Positions 1 through 8,716 of a stretch of 64,000 bases of DNA are shown piece after piece. A program made the translations under genes and the position numbers. Source of the stretch: Streptomyces sp. C10-9-1. Lineage in GTDB: Bacteria > Actinomycetota > Actinomycetes > Streptomycetales > Streptomycetaceae. Positions within the stretch are counted from its first letter, which is position 1. Each line of letters opens with the position of its first letter. The DNA lies in contig NZ_JANHKP010000018.1 in NCBI RefSeq assembly GCF_024497955.1, positions 82,149 to 146,148 on the forward strand. The letters run 5' to 3'. Under the pieces are notes generated by a model. That model did not search any database, was not told the origin of the DNA, and saw only the letters and a list, made by a program, of their open reading frames with translations.

Positions 1-930
1 TCCGAGAGACAGTCCCCAGCGGCGCCGCTCCCGCACCCCGGGCGTCCCACCCGTGCGGATCGACCGCCCGGTCGGCCGCCGAAGGCGCCGCAGCTCCCCG
101 GCTCCGCCGCCGGGACGGCCGGGAGCCGGGGGCCTCCCGGGCACCGGCTCCCGGTGGCCGCAGTGCCGGCGCCCTCCTGCGCGTGCGACGGTGGCGGCCG
201 GGGGCGCCCGGTGCGGGAGCCCCGCATGCAGGCAGCGGTGACGACGCCTCAGCCCCGGGGCGTGCTCCCGGCCGCGCCGCGGGCGCGGCCCGCCGGAGGT
301 CTGCGCGGGGCTGCCGACGGCCCTCCGGGGCACCGCGCGGGAGCGCGGTCGGGGCGGCCCGTCGCCGCCTCACCGGACCGGTCCGGGGTGCTCCCCCCGG
401 TGCACACGGGCGGCGGCGCCCTGCCCGCACCGCCCCCGGCCGCCGCCTCCCCCACCGCCCGCCGGGGGTCCGGGCGCCGCGGAGGCGGAGGCCCGTCCGC
501 CCGCGCCGCGGTCCCGTGCCGCGCCGGGGAAGTCGGCGGCCCCGTGTGTGCGGCGCGCCGCACACGCTTCCCCGGTGCACCGGTTACCCGTGCGTTCCGC
601 ACGGCGCAGTGGTGACAGCGGTGACTGTTCCGGCCCGTCCGCCCCGTGACACCGTTTCTCCTGTCACCGACCGGAAGGGAAACGGGCGGGAACCAGGGCC
701 TTGCCGGAGTCTGAGACGCGGACCGCCACTTCTACGACGCACCGTCCGGAGAACCCGGGACCCGACGCCGGAGGCACTCCCGTGCACTCCGTTCTCCGCG
801 CCGGTCGAAACCATTCGGCAGCGTCGACGACACCGTGCGCCCGCTGCGGCGGGTGATGCCGGGCGCGCACGGTCCACATGTTCCGAAGGCATAGTCCAAT
901 CTGCGGTCCTCGCGGTGGAGAGGGATGGGC
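1..930. other. No gene recognised; upstream region of lanthipeptide locus
   Basis: Both strands are open by virtue of GC content, but none of the frames gives recognisable domains, and the predicted peptides are Arg/Ala/Pro/Gly-rich shadows. Base composition drops toward ordinary values from about 780 onward, as expected for a promoter/leader region before the lanthipeptide synthetase. I could not pick a convincing -35/-10 pair. The first bases may belong to the 3' flank of a gene outside the window. Confidence 0.5.
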
Positions 931-3603
931 ATGACGAGCCAGGCAAGCGAAGTCGAACTCCAGGACCTGCTGGACCGGTCGCTGGACGCCACGGGGCAGG
1001 CCGTGCGGTGGACCGTGGACACGGACGCGATGTGGTGCCGTCTGACACCCGCCTCCGCGGCGCCGCCCGAGCAGGGCTGGAAGCTCCACGTGTCGGCCAC
1101 GCCCGCTTCCGCTCCCGCGGTGCTGGCGCGTTGCCTGGAGGTGCTGCTGCCCCGGGAATCCATGTTCAAGTTCGCCCGGTCCCTGGAGCAGGTGAGCGCG
1201 CTCAACTCCCGTGCCACGCCGAGGGGCAACTCGGGCAAGTTCATCACCGTCTACCCCCGCTCGGACGCCGACGCGGCCGCGATCGCGCTGGAGCTCCACC
1301 GGGCCACGGCGGGACTCGCCGGCCCGCGGATCCTGTCCGACCAGCCGTACGCCGTGAACAGCCTGGTGCACTACCGCTACGGGGCGTTCGTCGGCCGTCA
1401 GCGGCTCTCCGAGTCGGGCCTGCTGGTGTGGTACATGGAGGACCCGGACGGCAACCCCGTGGAGGACGTCCGCACCGGCCGCTACTCGCCGCCGGCGTGG
1501 GCTGTGAGCCCGTTCCCGGCCTCCGTGCCCGCCCCGCCGGCCGCGGAGCGGGCCACGGCGGACCCGGTGCTGCTGGGCGGCCGCTTCTCGGTGCGGGAGG
1601 CGATCCGCCACACGAACAAGGGCGGCGTCTACCGGGGGACGGACGTCACCGCGGGCGTGCCGGTGGTCATCAAGGAGGCCCGGCCGCACGTGGAAGCCGA
1701 CGCCTCCGGATCCGACGTGCGGGACTGGCTGCGCGTCGAGGCCCGGGTGCTGGAGTTCCTCGACGGCTCGGGGCTGGCGCCGCGGCTCCTGGCGATGTTC
1801 GAGCACGGCGGACACCTCTTCCTGGCCGAGGAGGAGATCGAGGGCGTCCCGCTGCGCAACTGGGTCGCCGAGCGCTTCCGCGACGTGGGCGGCGAGCGCT
1901 ACCGCGCCGAAGCCCTGGCCATGGCGGGGCGTCTGGTGGACCTCCTCGCCGCGGCCCACGGCCTGGGCTGCGTCCTGCGGGACTTCACGCCCGGCAACAT
2001 CATGGTCCGGCCCGACGGTGAACTGCGCCTCATCGACCTGGAGCTCGCCGTCCTCAAGGACGACGTCCCGCTTCCGACCACGGTGGGGACTCCCGGCTTC
2101 AGTGCCCCCGAGCGGCTGGCGGGCGCGCCGGTCTCGCCGACGGCCGACTACTACAGCCTGGGTGCCGCCGTGTGCTTCGTCCTCACGGGCAAGGTCCCCG
2201 GTCTGCAGGCCGAGGAGCCCGCGACCAGGACCGCGCACGAGCGGCTCGCCGGGTGGCTGGCCGCCTGCGACGACGTGCTGCGGCTGCCCGAGGGCCTGAT
2301 CGAGATGATCCTCGGGCTGATGGCGGACGAACCCGCCGAGCGCTGGGACCCCGACCGGGCCGGCGCCGCCCTTCGCCGGGCGGCACGGGGACGTCCGGGC
2401 CGGGCCGCCGCGGTCCCGGCCGACCGGACCCCGCGGTCCGACGCGACGCAGGGCGCGGTGGCGGGGATGGTGGACCACCTCATCGACTCGATGACCCCGC
2501 AGGACGAACGCCGCCTGTGGCCGGTGTCCGTCAGAGCGGGGGAGACCGACCCCTGCACGGTGCAGCAGGGTGCCGCCGGTGTCCTCGCGGTCCTGACCCG
2601 GTACTTCGAGTTGACCGGCGACCAGCGCCTGCCGGAGGTGCTCTCCACCGCGGGGCACTGGATGGCGGCGCGGACGGACACCCGCTCCACACGGGCCGGC
2701 CTGCACTTCGGCGGCCGGGGAACCGCGTGGGCGCTGTACGAAGCCGGCCGTGTCCTCGACGACCGCGTGCTCGTCGAGCATGCGACGGCCCTGGCCCTGG
2801 CCCCCCAGGAACCGGCGCCCCACCACGACATCACCCACGGCCGGGCGGGGAGCGGACTGGCCGCCGCCCACCTCTGGCACCGCACGGGGGACCAGCGTTT
2901 CGCCGAACGCGTCGTCGAGGCGGCCGACGCGCTGGTCGCCGCCGCGACACCCGAGCCGTCCGGCGTCAGCTGGCCCGCGCCTCCCGAGGTGGTCACCGGG
3001 AGCGTCGGTGAACGCTACCTCGGCTTCGCCCACGGGACGGCCGGCATCGGATGCTTCCTGCTCGCCGCTTCCGCCGTCACGGGCCGTCAGGAGCACCGGG
3101 ACCTGGCCCTGGCGGCGGGAGACGCGCTGGCCGCCGCCGCGCTGACGGTCGGCGGGGCGGCGCAGTGGCCCTCCCGAGCCGGTGACGTGCCCACCGCCCC
3201 GTACTGGTGCCACGGTTCGGCAGGAATCGGCTCCTTCCTGCTCCGGCTGTGGCAGGCCACCGGCGACGATCGGTACGGCGAGCTCGCCCGGGGTGCGACC
3301 AGGGCCGTCGTGGAGCGTGCCTCCCGGGCCCCCCTCGCCCAGTGCCACGGACTCGCGGGCAACGGCGACTTCCTCCTCGACATGGCCGCCGCCACGGGGG
3401 ACGCCGCCCACGGCGCGTCGGCCGAGGCCCTGGCCCGCCTCATCACCGCCGAACAGATCCACCGCGACGGCCACGTCGTCTTCCCCAACGAGTACGGGGA
3501 CGTCTCGACGGGCTGGAGCGACGGGTCCGCAGGAATCCTCGCGTTCCTCCTGCGGACCCGCCACACGGACTCCCGGCTCTGGATGATCCAGCAGCCGGGC
3601 TGA
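931..3603 (+). CDS. lanL: Class IV lanthipeptide synthetase LanL (lyase-kinase-cyclase)
   Basis: Predicted three-domain enzyme of about 890 residues that phosphorylates Ser/Thr of a precursor peptide, eliminates phosphate to give dehydro residues, and cyclises cysteines onto them. Residues ~1-210 are the phospho-Ser/Thr lyase domain. The kinase domain (~215-480) shows the ATP lysine in VVIKEA (K248), catalytic Asp in RDFTPGN (D351), the metal Asp in LIDLE (D369) and the GTPGFSAPE activation-segment end. The C-terminal LanC-like domain has repeated HGxAGxG motifs. WCHGSAG (C760) and QCHGLAG (C805, H806) supply a complete Cys-Cys-His zinc set, which separates class IV LanL from class III LanKC, where these ligands are absent. 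An ATG also lies at 925, but GGAGAGGG at 917-924 is spaced correctly only for the ATG at 931. The precursor gene follows 41 nt downstream. Confidence 0.93.
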   Translation: MTSQASEVELQDLLDRSLDATGQAVRWTVDTDAMWCRLTPASAAPPEQGWKLHVSATPASAPAVLARCLEVLLPRESMFKFARSLEQVSALNSRATPRGNSGKFITVYPRSDADAAAIALELHRATAGLAGPRILSDQPYAVNSLVHYRYGAFVGRQRLSESGLLVWYMEDPDGNPVEDVRTGRYSPPAWAVSPFPASVPAPPAAERATADPVLLGGRFSVREAIRHTNKGGVYRGTDVTAGVPVVIKEARPHVEADASGSDVRDWLRVEARVLEFLDGSGLAPRLLAMFEHGGHLFLAEEEIEGVPLRNWVAERFRDVGGERYRAEALAMAGRLVDLLAAAHGLGCVLRDFTPGNIMVRPDGELRLIDLELAVLKDDVPLPTTVGTPGFSAPERLAGAPVSPTADYYSLGAAVCFVLTGKVPGLQAEEPATRTAHERLAGWLAACDDVLRLPEGLIEMILGLMADEPAERWDPDRAGAALRRAARGRPGRAAAVPADRTPRSDATQGAVAGMVDHLIDSMTPQDERRLWPVSVRAGETDPCTVQQGAAGVLAVLTRYFELTGDQRLPEVLSTAGHWMAARTDTRSTRAGLHFGGRGTAWALYEAGRVLDDRVLVEHATALALAPQEPAPHHDITHGRAGSGLAAAHLWHRTGDQRFAERVVEAADALVAAATPEPSGVSWPAPPEVVTGSVGERYLGFAHGTAGIGCFLLAASAVTGRQEHRDLALAAGDALAAAALTVGGAAQWPSRAGDVPTAPYWCHGSAGIGSFLLRLWQATGDDRYGELARGATRAVVERASRAPLAQCHGLAGNGDFLLDMAAATGDAAHGASAEALARLITAEQIHRDGHVVFPNEYGDVSTGWSDGSAGILAFLLRTRHTDSRLWMIQQPG

Positions 3604-3644
3604 CAGGGACCCCCTGTCGACACCACGAAGAGAAGGAGATAGTC

Positions 3645-3800
3645 ATGGAGAACCGCGACCTCGAACTGCTGGCTCACCTGCACGCCCTTCCGGAGACCGA
3701 CCCGATCGGCGCCGACGGAGCCGCGTTCGCCGACACGTGTGCCTGCGTCGGCCTGCTCACGCTCCTCAACACCGTCTGCGTGGGCATCAGCTGCGCCTGA
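3645..3800 (+). CDS. lanA: Class IV lanthipeptide precursor, venezuelin/globisporin type
   Basis: A 51-residue peptide preceded by a strong ribosome binding site (AGAAGGAG, 3631-3638). The leader contains ELLAHLHALPETDP, and the C-terminal core runs from about TCACVGLL to NTVCVGISCA with three Thr, one Ser and four Cys, giving dehydratable residues and thiols for four possible (methyl)lanthionine rings. Leader and core closely resemble VenA and SgbA as I remember them; the acidic residue in the first VenA ring appears here as Ala. It is the substrate of the synthetase just upstream. The excellent ribosome binding site, together with hairpins after the gene, suggests the precursor is made in excess over the exporter. 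No protease gene is present, as is usual for class IV loci, so leader removal must rely on a host protease. Confidence 0.93.
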   Translation: MENRDLELLAHLHALPETDPIGADGAAFADTCACVGLLTLLNTVCVGISCA

Positions 3801-3956
3801 CCAGGCCGCAGCCCGCGCGGATCCGATCCCACCCGGCGGCCCCGCCGACCGCTCCGCTGTTGACGAGGCACTGAACGCCGGGCACCCGTAGGCCGGCAAC
3901 ACCCCGTGCACCCGCATCGCCAGCCGATCAGGGCAGCACGAGGGAGCCGGCCGGCC

Positions 3957-4024
3957 TCCGGCCGGTGGCCGCCCCCGTGGCAGCCACCGGCCGGAGCATC
4001 GTGCCCCCGCCCTGGCGGGGGCAC
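3957..4024 (+). terminator. Tandem hairpins between precursor and exporter genes
   Basis: Two perfect inverted repeats lie in the otherwise gene-free 312 nt between the precursor and transporter. Stem one is 13 bp (TCCGGCCGGTGGC at 3957-3969 pairs with 3983-3995, loop 13 nt). Stem two is GTGCCCCCGCC at 4001-4011 with its complement at 4014-4024. Neither is followed by a U-run, which is normal for Streptomyces terminators. They probably attenuate read-through from the abundant precursor mRNA into the exporter genes, or protect the 3' end of the precursor message. Confidence 0.7.
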
Positions 4025-4112
4025 GAAAGCACCCGCCCCCGAGCACCACACCGCCCCTCCGACGTACCGCACGCCCAAGTCCGTGGACGCCACCCAGCAG
4101 ACGAGGACCTGA

Positions 4113-5189
4113 GTGACCATGCAGCCCCACGCCGGTGCCGATGCCCCCGAACGGGCGCCCCTCCCGACCTCCGCCACGGCCCCGGAGGGTGCGCGGCCCG
4201 AAGCGCGGGGGCCGTACGCCATCAGCACCCGCGGCCTGGTCAAGAGCTACCCCGGCCCGGACGGCGGCGTCACTCCCGCCGTGCACGGCCTGGACCTCGA
4301 CGTGCACCAGGGCGAGACCTTCGCGTTCCTCGGCCCCAACGGCGCGGGGAAGTCCACCACGATCTCCCTCCTGTGCGCCCTGGCCCGCCCCACCGCCGGA
4401 ACGGCCACGGTGGCAGGCGTCGACGTCCTCACCCACCCGGGCCAGGTCCGCCGCCAGGTCGGCATGCTCTTCCAGCACAGCGCACTCGACATGGAGCTGA
4501 CGGTGCAGCAGAACCTGCGCGTCCACGCCCGGCTCTACGGCATGAGCCGCCGCGACGCCCACCGGCGCACCACCGAGACCCTCGACGCCATCGGCCTCGG
4601 CGACCGGCGGCGGGCCCCGGTCCGCACCCTCTCCGGCGGCATGCGCCGCCGCCTCGAACTCGCCCGCGGCCTCCTCCACGAGCCGCGGGTCCTCTTCCTC
4701 GACGAGCCCACCACCGGGCTCGACCCCCACGCGCGCGCCCAGGTCTGGGACTACCTGCGCCAGTTGCGCGAGCGGCAGGGGACCACCCTCTTCATCACCA
4801 CCCACTACCTGGACGAGGCCGAGAACTGCGACCGCCTCGCCATCATCGACGGCGGGCGCCTGGTCGCGCAGGGTCCGCCCGCCGCCCTCAAGGCCGCCAT
4901 CGGCAACGACCGGGTGGTCCTGCGCACCCACGACGACCCTGCCGCCGACCGCGTCGTGCGCCGCGCCGCCCCGCCGGGCACCCTTACCACCCCCGGCCCG
5001 GACGGGATCAGCCTGCGCCTGCCCGACGGCAGTTCCTGGATCCCCCGCCTGTGCGCGGCTCTCGCCGCGGAGGGCATCCCCGTCCGGGCCGCCTCCGCGA
5101 CCCCGCCGACCCTCGACGACGTCTTCTTCCACCACACCGGCCGCAGCATCCACACCGCGGGACCCAAGGCGGCGGGTGAGGGCCTGTGA
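4113..5189 (+). CDS. lanT: ABC transporter ATP-binding protein (lanthipeptide exporter, LanT/DrrA type)
   Basis: A 358-residue ATPase of the DrrA/CcmA family. Walker A GPNGAGKST lies near residue 80, the signature LSGGMRRR near 175, Walker B VLFLDEPTTGLDP near 195, and the switch His in ITTHYLDEAE near 232. An extra ~40-residue Pro/Ala-rich N-terminal segment precedes the domain. The GTG at 4113 is preferred over the ATG at 4119 because GAGG at 4103-4106 is better spaced for it. The permease starts within its stop codon, so the two subunits are translationally coupled. By position it exports the modified lanthipeptide and may provide producer self-protection; in the venezuelin locus the equivalent pair is annotated the same way. 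Confidence 0.88.
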   Translation: MTMQPHAGADAPERAPLPTSATAPEGARPEARGPYAISTRGLVKSYPGPDGGVTPAVHGLDLDVHQGETFAFLGPNGAGKSTTISLLCALARPTAGTATVAGVDVLTHPGQVRRQVGMLFQHSALDMELTVQQNLRVHARLYGMSRRDAHRRTTETLDAIGLGDRRRAPVRTLSGGMRRRLELARGLLHEPRVLFLDEPTTGLDPHARAQVWDYLRQLRERQGTTLFITTHYLDEAENCDRLAIIDGGRLVAQGPPAALKAAIGNDRVVLRTHDDPAADRVVRRAAPPGTLTTPGPDGISLRLPDGSSWIPRLCAALAAEGIPVRAASATPPTLDDVFFHHTGRSIHTAGPKAAGEGL

Positions 5190-6058
5190 CCGCCCCCGCC
5201 GTCACCGCGCCGGGAAACCCCGACGGCCACGCCGGCCCGCATCCGGCACCCCCGAGCCGCCTGAGGCGGGAACTGCGCGCGGTCCACGCCCTGGTCCACC
5301 GCGACCTGCTGCGCCTGTCCCTGCAGCGCACCCACACCGCGCTGATGCTGATCCAGCCGGTGCTCTACCTCTTCATCCTCGGAGGCGGTCTGGCCGCCCT
5401 GATCCCCACCGCCGCGCTCGGTGTGGGCTACCAGCTGTACCTCTTCCCCGGCATGCTGATGATGACCGTCCAGAGCCCCGCCATCATGGTGGGCATCCGC
5501 CTCATCACCGACAAGCAGACCGGGTACCTGCGGGAACTCCTGATGGCCCCGGTCAGCCGCGCGACCCTGCTCCTGGGCAACTGCGCGGGCGGCACCGTGG
5601 TCGCCACCGTCCAGGGCGCCGTCCTGCTCGCCCTGGCCGGCGCGGTCGGCCTGCCCTACGACCCGCTGCTGCTGGCCCTGCTCCTCACCGGCATGATCCT
5701 GGCCTCCTTCACCATCACCGCCCTGGCGCTCGCCCTGGCCGTCAGCCTCGGCCGCGCCGAGCTCTTCCACATGCTCCTCGGCCTGGTGATGATGCCGCTG
5801 CTCTTCCTCTCCGGCGGCTTCTTCCCCCTCGACAACCTCCCCGACTGGGCACGCGGACTGGCCGCCCTGAACCCCCTCGCCTACGGCGTGGACCTGCTGC
5901 GACGCTCCATCAGCCTGAGCGTGCCCCACGAGGCGACCACGGTCGGCATCGAGTGGTTCGGCCACCAGCCCCCGCTCCTGTTGGAAGCCGGGGTCCTCCT
6001 CACCGCGGGCGTCCTCGCCCTGCTGTACGCCACCCGGCGCTTCAGCCGCCCCGAGTGA
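5186..6058 (+). CDS. lanH: ABC-2 type permease (lanthipeptide exporter, LanH/DrrB type)
   Basis: A 290-residue integral membrane protein with six predicted hydrophobic segments, including stretches around ALMLIQPVLYLFILGG, YQLYLFPGMLMMTVQ, ALLLTGMILASFTITALA and LLEAGVLLTAGVLALLYATR. The loop with LITDKQTGYLRELLMAPVSR matches the conserved cytoplasmic coupling helix of ABC-2 permeases. The GTG start overlaps the ATPase stop by 4 nt (GTGA). With the upstream ATPase it forms a dimeric exporter, and from its place after the precursor it is inferred to move the lanthipeptide out of the cell. Confidence 0.88.
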   Translation: MTAPAVTAPGNPDGHAGPHPAPPSRLRRELRAVHALVHRDLLRLSLQRTHTALMLIQPVLYLFILGGGLAALIPTAALGVGYQLYLFPGMLMMTVQSPAIMVGIRLITDKQTGYLRELLMAPVSRATLLLGNCAGGTVVATVQGAVLLALAGAVGLPYDPLLLALLLTGMILASFTITALALALAVSLGRAELFHMLLGLVMMPLLFLSGGFFPLDNLPDWARGLAALNPLAYGVDLLRRSISLSVPHEATTVGIEWFGHQPPLLLEAGVLLTAGVLALLYATRRFSRPE

Positions 6059-6074
6059 CCCCGACCGCGCGGGT

Positions 6075-6100
6075 CGCGGCCGCCCGGGCGGGCGGCCGCG
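6075..6100 (+). terminator. Terminator hairpin after lanthipeptide operon
   Basis: CGCGGCCGCCC (6075-6085) pairs perfectly over 11 bp with GGGCGGCCGCG (6090-6100), with a GGGC tetraloop, 16 nt after the permease stop codon. It is a good end for the lanthipeptide transcription unit. Confidence 0.7.
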
Positions 6101-7270
6101 AGCCGCGCGTCGAGCCGCACCGCCACAGATGGTGGACGGGGGCGTCGAGCGGTACGGGCCGGTGTGAGCCCGGTCGGGGCAGTGGGACGACCCGGAAGGT
6201 CCGAGCCGCTGCCGCTTGCGGACCCCCGCCGAAGGCCCGAGCGTGCCGCCTGTTCCTCGGTTCCGGGCTTCCCCGGTTCGGTTCCCGCGGTGATCCGGCA
6301 CGTCGGCGCGCGAGAGGCGTCCGTCCGGTGCCGGACCACGAGTGGGTGGCCATGACGTCGACCGAGCTGACGGCGTGTCCGCGGTTCCAGCGGCCGGTCA
6401 GCGCGCGAGCCGCATGCGGCAGCCGCCCCGCCCTCCTGGACCGGCCGTGGCAGCGGACCACCCGCCGTCCGCGCACCCGCAGCGCCGCCCGCCGGACTGA
6501 CGCCCGGAACCGAGGTCGGGAACCGTGGTCGGGAGCCGGCCGGTCGGGAACCGCGTGGGCTGCCACCGGGCGCCAGGGCTGGCACGACCCGCTCCACCCG
6601 GGCTGCGACGCCCGCCCGTGGAGCGGTCGGCAGGGCCGGTGCTCGCGGCGGTGGCGGCTGCGAGGCGCGCCGGGCGGACGCCTTCGGCATATCCGGGCCT
6701 GAGCCTCCTGCGGGACGGGGGCGCCCGGCGCGCCTCGCGGCCCGGCCGCGGTGGCCTGACGGGCGTCGGCGGGTGCGGGGGCCGCAAGGACGCCTGCTGA
6801 CGCCAGGACCGGTGAGGTCTCCGGGCGGACCGGCGCCACCCGACGCCCTCACCCGTCGACACCGCCACCCGGATCCCACGTCGGTGCCGGTGGTGCGTGC
6901 CCGCCCCACGGTGACCTCTCCCGTGCGCCCGAGCCTTCCCGGGCTCCGCGTGGGAGACCGGGGCCGTGGGGCGAGCCGGTGCGGCGAAGGGCTGCCGAGG
7001 CGGCGGGACGGGCCCTCGCGCCGAGTCGCGGGATCGGGTCGCCGCGCGGCCCGCATGTGCTCGCGACCGGCGCTCACCCCGCATGCCGGGACTCGCCCCC
7101 GTGCCGGGAGGGAGGAGTCCTGGTCCGGCCACCGCACCCGGGGCCGGAAGACCCCGCTCGCCGGGCGCGCGAAGGGCGGGTTGGGCGGGGGCGGTCGAGC
7201 CGGTGGAACGGCCCCGTGGAGCGGGCGCGGGCGGGGCGCGGGAGCCGTCCGCGCCCCGGGCGGGCGGGTG
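6101..7270. other. 1.2 kb without a recognisable gene
   Basis: No frame on either strand gives a recognisable protein. The best candidate is an ATG at 6353 with 116 codons on the plus strand (MTSTELTACP...), but it turns into Arg-rich sequence and lacks a ribosome binding site, so I do not call it. Around 6508-6557 a degenerate repeat of CGGGAACCG/CGGGAGCCG units occurs four times. This may be decayed coding sequence or spacer between the lanthipeptide locus and the next regulator. Confidence 0.4.
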
Positions 7271-7903
7271 TCACGCCCAGCCGGCGTCGCGGACGATCCG
7301 TATGGCGTCCATCCGGTTGCGGGCGCCCACCTTGCGTATCGCGCTGGCCATGTAGTTGCGCACGGTGCCCCGCGACAGGTGCAGCAGCGCCGCGATCTCG
7401 TCCATCGGCGCGCCCTGGCCCGCGAGCGTGACGACCCTCAGCTCCCGGTGGGTGAGCGGCGGGGCGGTGGCGTCCAGCAGCGCGAAGGCCAGGGAGGCGT
7501 CGAGATGGCGCTCCCCCTTGGCGACCGCGTGCACGGCCGTGATCAGATGCCGCCGGGAGGCGTTCTTGTCGACCAGGCCGAGGGCTCCGGCGTCCAGGGC
7601 CCGGCGCAGCAGGCCGGGCTGCTCGGGTGTGGCCAGGACGACGAGCCCCGGCTCCCGCCCCCCGGGACCGCCCTGTGCACCGGGGACCGCCTCGCACTGG
7701 TTGCAGGAGGCCATGCAGTCCCCGTCCACCACGCGGACGTCCACGGACGGGTCACCGGAGCCGGCGGCCGGGTGGTGGCCCGTCCGCCGCAGGCAGTCGG
7801 AGGGCGTCGTGGAGGTCACCTCCAGCGCCGGGTCGGTACGCAGCAGTTCCACCAGAGCCGAGCGGAGCAGCCCCGCATCGTGCACGACCAGCACCCGGAC
7901 CAT
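7271..7903 (-). CDS. NarL/LuxR-type orphan response regulator
   Basis: A 210-residue protein with an N-terminal receiver-like domain (MVRVLVVHDAG, a candidate phosphoacceptor D60 in VRVVDGD, and LVDKNAS supplying the conserved Lys) and a C-terminal LuxR helix-turn-helix (LTHRELRVVTL through GTVRNYMASAIRKVGARNRMDAI). The ATG at 7903 is preceded by AGGGGG at a good distance. The usual acidic pair near residue 8-9 is His-Asp, and the region after D60 has a cysteine cluster, C63, C67 and C70 (DCMASCNQC), not typical of receivers. No sensor kinase is adjacent. It could act as a phosphorylation-independent or redox/metal-sensing regulator. Its target is unknown, and control of the lanthipeptide locus is possible but unproven. 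Confidence 0.8.
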   Translation of the reverse strand: MVRVLVVHDAGLLRSALVELLRTDPALEVTSTTPSDCLRRTGHHPAAGSGDPSVDVRVVDGDCMASCNQCEAVPGAQGGPGGREPGLVVLATPEQPGLLRRALDAGALGLVDKNASRRHLITAVHAVAKGERHLDASLAFALLDATAPPLTHRELRVVTLAGQGAPMDEIAALLHLSRGTVRNYMASAIRKVGARNRMDAIRIVRDAGWA

Positions 7904-8716
7904 CCTCAACCCCCTGAGTCGCCGGCGACAGCGCCGGGCACGCCGCAGGCATGTGCCCACTCCTCCCAATTGCCCCACTCCACACGGTCGCAACACCGCG
8001 CGCGGGGGCACAGGGGGGCGCATTGCGGGCCCGTTGACCTGCCGGGACCATCCGAAGTGCGCAAAATCGACGGTGTGCCGGACCGCCCCGCACCGGGCGC
8101 TCCGGCCCGGTGCCGCACGTGCCCACGTCACACGCGGGCGAGGGCGCCGAGGAGGTGCCGGGGCCCGACCGCGGCTCCCCGGATCTGACCGATACCCCAC
8201 GCGCGGCCGCCGGGCGCATCGAGGCGCCCGGGGCAGGCACGGTCCGGCGGCCGCGCGGGCCCGCCCCGCCCGTGTCCGGCGCAGCGGCGTGGAGCGCACC
8301 CGGCCGGGCGCTCCGGCACCCGACCCGCCCCGGCCGCGCCCGACCGGGCGAGGCTGCGCGGCGACCGGGTGCGGGTCCGCGGCGACCGGGTCGTGCGGGC
8401 CGGGCCGGAGTGGTTCGTCCACAGCGCCGTGGAGCCGCGCGGGCCGGTCGGGCAGGCCGGGTTCGGGGAGGTGGAGGTGGTCGGCGGCTTCGACGGCCGC
8501 CCCGGCGACGAGCACGCCGAGCGGCTGGTGGTGCGGGCGGTCCGCGGGGCCCGAGGGCCGGCGGCGCGCGGGGGCCGCCCCCTTCCCGCAAGCTGCCCCG
8601 GGGAGATCACTCCCGCTGCTACCATCGCCGCAGGCCGAGCAGTGTCGTCCCCGCGCCCGCGGAGGTGGTTTCCGGTGGTCCGCCGAACCACCGGGCGGAC
8701 CGCACGGAGGAGATCC
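7904..8716. other. 813 bp gap, possible coding remnant at about 8290-8590
   Basis: The part next to the regulator gene is lower in GC and likely holds its promoter. From about 8290 to 8590 one plus-strand frame (in phase with 8369) has consistently G/C third positions and yields a plausible stretch including GPEWFVHSAVEPRG and DEHAERLVVRAVRG, then loses coding character without a proper end. I read this as either a decayed gene end or chance. An imperfect GCGGCGACCGGGT repeat occurs at 8358-8390. Confidence 0.35.

Noticed and set aside
664..3564. Very long minus-strand open frame (966 codons) opposite the lanthipeptide synthetase
   Set aside because: It mirrors the real gene's codon bias, has no domain motifs, and its product is Gly/Arg/Pro-rich low complexity.
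931..3603. Class III (LanKC) assignment of the lanthipeptide synthetase
   Set aside because: Class III cyclase domains lack the three zinc ligands; here Cys, Cys and His are all present, which indicates class IV.
6353..6702. 116-codon ORF beginning MTSTELTACP
   Set aside because: No ribosome binding site, becomes Arg-rich, and codon bias is irregular. Recorded only as part of the gap.
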